A DNA stretch of 64,000 bases from GCA-002708315 sp964460905 (GTDB taxonomy: Bacteria; Bacteroidota; Bacteroidia; Bacteroidales; F082): NCBI GenBank assembly GCA_964460905.1, contig CAYWRM010000001.1:186001-250000 (forward strand). The letters are read 5' to 3'. A model generated the notes under the pieces. It was not told the DNA's origin. It was given only the letters and a program-made list of their open reading frames with translations, and ran no database searches. The first letter of the stretch is position 1; each line of letters opens with the position of its first letter. Shown here piece after piece: positions 58,276 through 64,000 of the stretch. The position numbers and the translations under genes are program-made.

Positions 58276-59175
58276 TTATTTTGGATCGTTTTTGTTGTAA
58301 CTATTCCACCTATGTTCTTCTTTGTTAAGGAAAGTGTCAAATTTTTTTGGTTGGCTAATGCGAATTTCTATAGGCTTGTTAGATTTTGGATGAGTAAAAG
58401 AAATAGCAACTGCTGATAAAAACAAACCTTTACCCCTTAACAAGGGACCACTACCGTAAAGTCTGTCACCTACTATTGGATATCCATAATTAGCCATATG
58501 AATACGCAACTGATGAGTACGTCCGGTATGTGGAAATAGCTCCACCAGTGATAACCAATTTGTTTTTAATGAATGACAATTACTGACAACCCTGTATTGA
58601 GTTTGGGCTTCTTGGTCTTCAATGGGTGATTTTATCTCTCCTGAACCCGATAAATTGCCTGCTACGATAGCCAGGTATTTTTTTTGCACTAGACGTTTTT
58701 CAAATTGTTGTCCTATGTTCATAAGTGCGGTAGCTGTTTTTGCTACTAAAAGCAACCCTGACGTAGGCATGTCAAGACGGTGAACCGGACGTGGCCACTT
58801 TAATGCATCGAGCTCTATAGATGGCTTTATGGATGCAACTAGTGCATTTTGAATTGTGTAATACTTGTTACCACTTACTTCAATACCTGCCGGTTTGTTA
58901 ATTACGGCGATATGTTCATCTTCGAAAATTATTTCCAGATTTATGTTCAAAGGTTTGGGCGGTTTGTTTTCTAAATCTACTAAAGAAATTTTCTGACCTT
59001 CCGATACCCAACTACTGGCATGCCCTATTTCTCCATCCACTAATATCGACCCACTTTTAATTACTTTTTTCATACCACTACGCGATGGTATAGTGCTAAA
59101 AATTAACAATACATAATCCAGAAGACGAATTTTTGGGAGGTTGGCAGGAACAGTATGTTCTTGTAGAATTAACAT
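58276..59175 (-). CDS. RluA-family pseudouridine synthase
   Basis: 299 residues. N-terminal S4-like RNA-binding part (about 18-65, IPSRSGMKKVIKSGSILVDG), then the catalytic domain with VHRLDMPTSGLLL (Asp nucleophile near 130), PHTGRTHQLRIH and GDRLYG. It isomerises uridine in rRNA or tRNA; the target position cannot be assigned. tadA lies 12 bases upstream, so two RNA-modifying enzymes are likely co-transcribed. Confidence 0.92.
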   Translation of the reverse strand: MLILQEHTVPANLPKIRLLDYVLLIFSTIPSRSGMKKVIKSGSILVDGEIGHASSWVSEGQKISLVDLENKPPKPLNINLEIIFEDEHIAVINKPAGIEVSGNKYYTIQNALVASIKPSIELDALKWPRPVHRLDMPTSGLLLVAKTATALMNIGQQFEKRLVQKKYLAIVAGNLSGSGEIKSPIEDQEAQTQYRVVSNCHSLKTNWLSLVELFPHTGRTHQLRIHMANYGYPIVGDRLYGSGPLLRGKGLFLSAVAISFTHPKSNKPIEIRISQPKKFDTFLNKEEHRWNSYNKNDPK

Positions 59176-59187
59176 ATAATTGCCAGT

Positions 59188-59646
59188 TTACTTCTTGAGT
59201 TTTCTTTTTTTATCAAAAAATGTGCTTATTAATTCTCCACATTCTTTTTCCATTACTCCACCAGTTATTTTTGTTTCGGGATGAGTAATTGATTTGCTAA
59301 TTATAGAATACCCACGCTTCTTATCGTAAGCACCAAAAACAATTCTACCAATTTGTGTCCAGAAAGATGCTCCAGCACACATAACACAAGGTTCAAGTGT
59401 TACATAGAGAGTGCATTCTGGCAGATATTTACCGCCAATAAAATCGGTTGCAGATGTAAATGCTTGCATTTCGGCATGAGCTGTTACATCTGTTAGTGTT
59501 TCGGTTAGGTTATGTGCTCTTGCTATTACCTGATTATCACATACAATTACTGCACCTACCGGAACTTCATCAATTTCAAATGCAAGGTTAGCCTGTTTAA
59601 GTGCTTCTTTCATAAAATATTCGTCGGAAAAGATATTGAGGCTCAT
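59188..59646 (-). CDS. tadA: tRNA-specific adenosine deaminase
   Basis: 152 residues. Zinc and proton-shuttle site HAE (VTAHAEMQAF, about 56-58) and the PCVMC motif (TLEPCVMCAGA, about 86-90). It deaminates A34 to inosine in tRNA-Arg(ACG). The opening EYFMKEALKQANLAFEIDEVPVGAVIV is typical of TadA. Confidence 0.93.
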   Translation of the reverse strand: MSLNIFSDEYFMKEALKQANLAFEIDEVPVGAVIVCDNQVIARAHNLTETLTDVTAHAEMQAFTSATDFIGGKYLPECTLYVTLEPCVMCAGASFWTQIGRIVFGAYDKKRGYSIISKSITHPETKITGGVMEKECGELISTFFDKKRKLKK

Positions 59647-59653
59647 AACAATT

Positions 59654-61096
59654 CTAGTTGTTTTTAGTTACAGATTTAATAGTCTTTGTAAATTTCATCC
59701 CAATTAATAAAACTATTGTTTCAATAATAATTGCCGGTACAAATGATGATTTGGGATTAAAGCTTTCCGGATAAACTATTCCCAGAATAAAGAAGAAAAG
59801 ATTCACAAAGAAGGCCACAAGCAAACTTATTATTACAGCTTTTCGATAAGCGAAGGCATTTTTCTTTATAAGTGCAAACAAAGTAATGGGAGCAAAAATG
59901 GTTATTGTTGAAATACCTACTACCATTAGATCGACAATATTAGGAAAAACCAATGCTGTGAATAATGCTATAATACCAAATACAAAAGTGGCTATTTTGA
60001 TCATTGTATGTGCCTTCTTGGGTGTAGTTGGTTTAGAGCTACCCCAGCCAACAAAGTCTTTAACGGCAGAAATGGAAATAATATTTAAAAAACTGTCTCC
60101 CGACGACATCAATGCTGAAAGCAACCCTACAATAGCGAAAGCCATCAAAAAGCCGCCACTATGCCTATCAATAAATAAGTATGCTACTCCGGCAGTCTCA
60201 TCTGGTGTAATTTCGTAGTCAATAACTAACCTGATGGCCATACCAACCATTGGAAAAATTATATAAAATGGGAGCATACCCAATCCTGACCAAAGGCTTA
60301 CTTTGCGCGCAACTTTATCATCTTTTGCTGCCAGTATCCTCTGCCATATATCCATTCGCGCCAGCACCGACCATGATAGGAAAATTGGCGTACCAACCAG
60401 AAATACAATACCTAATTGTGTACCGTTAAGCATTTCACGCGGCAGTTCGTTTAATTTGCTAAACATTTCTGTGTCAGTTAATATACCCGGTATAAAAATC
60501 AATACTATCATAATTACAATTGCAATAAACTGAATAGTATCAGTTATAATAACTCCTGATAACCCGGCAATAGCTGTATAGGCAATTATTATAAATGCAG
60601 AGATGATTGCTGCAGTTGTATAGCCTATCTCAAATGAATATTTTAGGAGGCTTGCCATTGCAACAAATTGTGCTGCAAGAATAAAAAAGAATATGAAAAT
60701 ATTAACTCCACTAACAGTAGCCGAAAATATTTTTGAAAAGTTCTTTTCTTCTACTGTAGTGTATGTGTGATTAAGAAAATGAGGAAAGCTATAGATATTA
60801 TTTTTAGCTCCATAATTACGGATTTTCCCGGCATATTTCCACATAATACCAAAACCTATTACATAGGCTACTCCAATAGCCACTGCCGCAAACCCTGATT
60901 CGTAACCCAGCGCCATTAGCCCAATTGATGTTCCTCCTCCAACAAATGTGGCCAACACAGTAAATACCAGTGGTAAAGTTCGTGTGTTGCGGTTATTAAC
61001 CAGATATTGCTCCAGATCGTTTGATTTAATGTGGCGTAACGATAATACAATTACAACCAGTAAGTAAATGGCAATCCAAAATATTAGCCAACTCAT
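59654..61096 (-). CDS. Sodium:solute symporter (SSS family)
   Basis: 480 residues, about 13 membrane helices. Family landmarks: TFVGGGTSIGLMALGYESG (about 50-68), YTAIAGLSGVIITDTIQF (about 172-190) and a conserved LSALMSSGDSFLNI (about 306-319) that carries Na+-site residues. The solute cannot be inferred. It lies 7 bases before tadA on the same strand. Confidence 0.92.
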   Translation of the reverse strand: MSWLIFWIAIYLLVVIVLSLRHIKSNDLEQYLVNNRNTRTLPLVFTVLATFVGGGTSIGLMALGYESGFAAVAIGVAYVIGFGIMWKYAGKIRNYGAKNNIYSFPHFLNHTYTTVEEKNFSKIFSATVSGVNIFIFFFILAAQFVAMASLLKYSFEIGYTTAAIISAFIIIAYTAIAGLSGVIITDTIQFIAIVIMIVLIFIPGILTDTEMFSKLNELPREMLNGTQLGIVFLVGTPIFLSWSVLARMDIWQRILAAKDDKVARKVSLWSGLGMLPFYIIFPMVGMAIRLVIDYEITPDETAGVAYLFIDRHSGGFLMAFAIVGLLSALMSSGDSFLNIISISAVKDFVGWGSSKPTTPKKAHTMIKIATFVFGIIALFTALVFPNIVDLMVVGISTITIFAPITLFALIKKNAFAYRKAVIISLLVAFFVNLFFFILGIVYPESFNPKSSFVPAIIIETIVLLIGMKFTKTIKSVTKNN

Positions 61097-61130
61097 ATTA
61101 TAAAAATAAGTTTATAATTTTTTTTTGTCT

Positions 61131-62705
61131 TTAAAATCTAACCTTGATGTACTCATTAACTTCTTTCATAGATGAAATTTCCTGAGAAGCATTTCCCGAA
61201 CGTACATAAAACTTTTCAATATCATTTCCCTGTTTGTTTTTAGTTTTTAAAAATACAGGGGTTGTCGAAGCTTTAACCTGAATTAAGCAAATTGTTTTAC
61301 CTTCAAATTCGGAGAATTGCATCAGAAGGTTTTCATTTGAAAAAGCTATGCCATATTGGTTGTTAATGAGCTTACGGGTGTGCAACTCAAAATAATCAGC
61401 ATCTTGTTTTTTTAATGTGCTGAAATCCTTTTCGAGTCCTAATATCTCCATATCATCACTTACACCAATAAATAGTGAGCCTCCCTTTGCATTGGTAAAA
61501 GCAGCAATAGTTTTTAATATAACATCTTCAAGTATTCTGTTTACTTTTTCCTCACGATAATCCCACCTGATTGAGGATTTAAATTCAACAAATTCAGTTT
61601 CACCATTCTTTATCATTTTCATAATTTCATCATCAGAAAACGGAGAAAGGTCATTATTTGCTGAAGATTTATAGCTAACTTTTTTCATTCGGAAAAACGC
61701 GAAAATTAGAATGATTGTTATAATTAATAAAATTATTGAGGCGTATAAATAAATCAACTCCTGTTTTCTCTCAGTTTCTGCCAGATCAATTGCTGAAATA
61801 GTAACTGCAAAACCATTCACTCCAATGTTTTGGTTTATATCTTCAATTCTCGACCAGTAAATTTGGTTAAACATTTCGAAAGAATATGAATGGGCACCAA
61901 TATTTTGTGATTTCCCCCAAGTTTGTACTAACCTTTTAATTTCAGGGTTTAGTTTATTATATGATGAAACAACTGAAGTATCAGTAGTTACAATAGGAGT
62001 TACAATTTCTTGGTTAGATGTAATAATTGAGATGAGTGGGTTTTTAAATTTAAGAACAGAACTGAAATGTTTGCTAATTTCCTGTGTGCTAAACATTAAT
62101 CCAACAATTATTTTTTCATTATCATTATTTGCAGTTTCAAATATACTTGAAAGTAAATCTCTTCTATCTGATAATTGACTTTTTGAAGTCTTCCACAGAT
62201 ATTTACTTTTATTAAGTTGATTAGCAATATTAGCTAATGTGTGTCTATCAAGAAAAAAACTATATGTATCACTCCATTCACTAACAATTTCCAGTTTGTT
62301 ATTTAGGCGTTTCCAGTTTGTAATACTGTCTGCCAGATTCATGTCATATGTAACTGCCCAGGTATAGTTATCTCGATAAATTACATAATTGAAATTATTG
62401 TGAGACAATATCACGCCTTTCAAATAGTTATCATTTAGTATCATATTTGAAAAGAAAGTATTCATCTTTTCATTATTAAATTGCTTATTTCCGGTTTGCT
62501 TAATGTTATTATTAAGTTCGTTTACTGATATTGCAACAGAAGATAGAAAACTATTTAAACTTGTTTTAAAAGATACAGAAGCCTCTGAAATAATTTCATC
62601 GGCAAAAGAATCTTCCTTACTTTTCATCCAGAAAGTGACTAAACTTGAAATAGATAATACGATAAAAATACTTATTATGATAATTTTGTTTCTTGAAGCC
62701 ATCAT
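61131..62705 (-). CDS. Membrane sensor with a cytoplasmic Schlafen-type AlbA_2 domain
   Basis: 524 residues. One helix at 7-26, a periplasmic part of about 290 residues (27-318) of Cache-like mixed helix and strand, and a second helix (about 319-341, LYASIILLIITIILIFAFF). A cytoplasmic AlbA_2 domain (about 360-500) follows: GETEFVEFKSSIRWD, IAAFTNAKGGSLFIGVSDD, ICLIQVKASTTPVFLK and EKFYVRSGNAS. The domain is usually found in soluble proteins that bind nucleic acids. Its fusion to a transmembrane sensor suggests outside-in signalling to nucleic acid or ATP chemistry. Confidence 0.82.
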   Translation of the reverse strand: MMASRNKIIIISIFIVLSISSLVTFWMKSKEDSFADEIISEASVSFKTSLNSFLSSVAISVNELNNNIKQTGNKQFNNEKMNTFFSNMILNDNYLKGVILSHNNFNYVIYRDNYTWAVTYDMNLADSITNWKRLNNKLEIVSEWSDTYSFFLDRHTLANIANQLNKSKYLWKTSKSQLSDRRDLLSSIFETANNDNEKIIVGLMFSTQEISKHFSSVLKFKNPLISIITSNQEIVTPIVTTDTSVVSSYNKLNPEIKRLVQTWGKSQNIGAHSYSFEMFNQIYWSRIEDINQNIGVNGFAVTISAIDLAETERKQELIYLYASIILLIITIILIFAFFRMKKVSYKSSANNDLSPFSDDEIMKMIKNGETEFVEFKSSIRWDYREEKVNRILEDVILKTIAAFTNAKGGSLFIGVSDDMEILGLEKDFSTLKKQDADYFELHTRKLINNQYGIAFSNENLLMQFSEFEGKTICLIQVKASTTPVFLKTKNKQGNDIEKFYVRSGNASQEISSMKEVNEYIKVRF

Positions 62706-62714
62706 TATGAATAA

Positions 62715-63656
62715 TTAATCATTCAAAAATAGAATATTTCTTTTTAACCCATTAAATCCGGTTCGTTTAACGGCAGAGGTCTTAAAAAGTTTATTAAACT
62801 GTGGTTTATCCATATCATTCCATTGGGTTATTGTCATTTCCTGAAGGTTACTATTTGGTTCAAATAATGGTTCATTATGAGGAGAAGCAAATCTGTTCCA
62901 GGGGCATACATCCTGACAAATATCACAACCAAAAATCCAATTATTGAATTTCCCTTTCAAATTAAGCGGCAATTCACCGTTATATTCAATGGTTAAATAG
63001 GAAATACAACTACGAGCGTCTACATAATTATCTTTAATTGCATTGGTTGGACAAGCGTCAATACATTTAGTGCATGTACCGCAATAATTTTTTGGGTCGA
63101 TGTTTTTTTCATAAGATAGTTCCAGATCAATAATTATATGCCCGATAAAAAAGAATGATCCTGCTTTTTTATTAATAAGCAATGTGTTTTTGCCAATGAA
63201 CCCTAACCCGCTTTTTTTAGCCCATGCACGATCTAGTACCGGGGCCGAATCAACAAAAATTCTTGCATTGCTCTTGCCGGTTTTCTCTTCTATCAGAGCA
63301 AGCAGCTTGCTTAATTTATGTTTTATAATATAGTGGTAATCAATACCATAGGTGTATTTTGATATTCTATAATTATTTGTTTTATTTATTTCCTTTTCAG
63401 GAAAATAGTTGTAAAGAACTGAAATAACAGATTTTGAATTTTCAACAAGCAGTTGAGGATTGTATCGTTTATCTTTATTTTTTTCAAGGTAGCTCATTTC
63501 ACCTTGATAACCATGTGAGAGCCAGTCTTCCATTGTCTCTGCATCTTGGGCAAGATATTCAACTTTAGATATTCCGCAGTCAAAAAAACCAAGTTGTTTG
63601 GCCTTGGTTTTAATGAAATTTGATAGAGATTTTTTATTTAGATATTGTACAGGCAT
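62715..63656 (-). CDS. queG: Epoxyqueuosine reductase
   Basis: 313 residues. Two 4Fe-4S clusters: CGTCTKCIDACP (about 192-203) and CDICQDVCPW (about 243-252). N-terminal cobalamin-binding part with FVDSAPVLDRAWAKKSGLGFIGKNTLLI. It does the last step of queuosine synthesis in tRNA and needs cobalamin, which fits the B12-dependent nrdJ in this window. It lies 9 bases after the sensor gene. Confidence 0.93.
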   Translation of the reverse strand: MPVQYLNKKSLSNFIKTKAKQLGFFDCGISKVEYLAQDAETMEDWLSHGYQGEMSYLEKNKDKRYNPQLLVENSKSVISVLYNYFPEKEINKTNNYRISKYTYGIDYHYIIKHKLSKLLALIEEKTGKSNARIFVDSAPVLDRAWAKKSGLGFIGKNTLLINKKAGSFFFIGHIIIDLELSYEKNIDPKNYCGTCTKCIDACPTNAIKDNYVDARSCISYLTIEYNGELPLNLKGKFNNWIFGCDICQDVCPWNRFASPHNEPLFEPNSNLQEMTITQWNDMDKPQFNKLFKTSAVKRTGFNGLKRNILFLND

Positions 63657-64000
63657 TTATGGCGAGTTAAGTTGCTTGGGAAATAGAGGAATAGTGGAAA
63701 TAAGGGGAATAAGGGGAATAGGGGTGTAGGTAGTGTGATAAAAAGTTGATTCCATTTTTTATTAAGTTATTAGATCACATCCTGAAAATTATGTAATCTA
63801 TTTATTCATATTCAAGAAACTGTCTAAAATTCATCTATCAGTTTATTAACTATCTTTCCGTATATTCCAAACACCTTTATTCCTCTTATTTCCCATATGC
63901 CTTTATATCCTAAACCCATTATAGCTTATAAACAACGGACTATCAAAACACAAATTAAAAAAGCTTACTCTGATTTGATTTAGGTGTTTTACCAAGGTGA
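63657..64000. repeat. Intergenic G-rich/C-rich repeat arms at the right edge
   Basis: No gene. GGGGAATAA-type repeats at about 63677-63728 and the complementary CCTTTATTCCTCTTATTTCCC at about 63871-63905 (in two parts). This is the same design as at 40381-40699. Confidence 0.5.

Overview
The window is AT-rich chromosomal DNA from a member of the Bacteroidota. The evidence is a type IX secretion system (T9SS) PorW/SprE-type lipoprotein, a protein with a T9SS type A C-terminal sorting domain, a carboxypeptidase-regulatory-like TonB receptor, and repeated promoters of the Bacteroidota form TTG-N17-22-TAnnTTTG. An adenosylcobalamin-dependent ribonucleotide reductase and an ExbB/ExbD operon fit this. 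I cannot fix the order or family from sequence alone.

Layout. 1-6.3 kb: a large secreted protein (its 3' end lies outside the window) behind a TonB-dependent receptor, on the minus strand. 6.4-10.6 kb: a small membrane protein, two ATP-synthase-accessory-like membrane proteins, bactofilin and the PorW-like lipoprotein, minus strand. 10.7-17.1 kb: M23 peptidase, dxr, rseP, a YitT-family protein and an FAD-dependent oxidoreductase. 17.1-24.0 kb: a minus-strand tripartite ABC exporter operon of YbhGFSR type (outer-membrane factor, HlyD-like adaptor, a DUF2147 protein, two ATPases, two permeases). 24.2-36.8 kb: outer-membrane protein, GT9 glycosyltransferase, lipoprotein, T9SS cargo, MBL hydrolase, a propeller-plus-barrel protein, TauE/SafE protein and nrdJ. 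36.9-44.8 kb: tRNA-Ser, exbB-exbD operon, CPBP protease, dusB, HAD hydrolase, two tandem Cache lipoproteins and a CAT-anticodon tRNA. 54-64 kb: DUF2846-like protein, a broken gabT with an intact gabD, RNA-binding and cold-shock proteins, RluA-type synthase, tadA, sodium symporter, a membrane sensor with a Schlafen-type AlbA_2 domain, and queG.

The most interesting part is 44.85-53.87 kb, immediately 3' of the CAT tRNA. All genes there point the same way and are separated by attC-like imperfect palindromes. In several units the first bases (GTTxxxxx) are the reverse complement of the bases that open the palindrome at the unit's end (xxxxxAAC), which is the defining geometry of integron gene cassettes. 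No integrase gene is visible, so this looks like a cluster of attC sites lacking an integrase (CALIN), partly decayed. Its cargo includes an avidin-family protein without a signal peptide but with the biotin-contact residues kept, a Shedu-like (DUF4263) nuclease, a VanZ-like protein, a serine beta-lactamase-like hydrolase, a ParDE toxin-antitoxin pair with its own promoter, and a truncated OLD-type ATPase. A 59-nt hairpin repeat occurs three times only in this stretch, and an imperfect copy of the tRNA 3' end lies at the far side.

Other repeated DNA: two copies of a ~165-bp MITE-like element, several intergenic tandem-repeat tracts in which a G-rich arm is followed by its C-rich complement, and short GC-rich palindromes. 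A promoter-plus-terminator unit without an ORF at 58.1 kb is a candidate small RNA.
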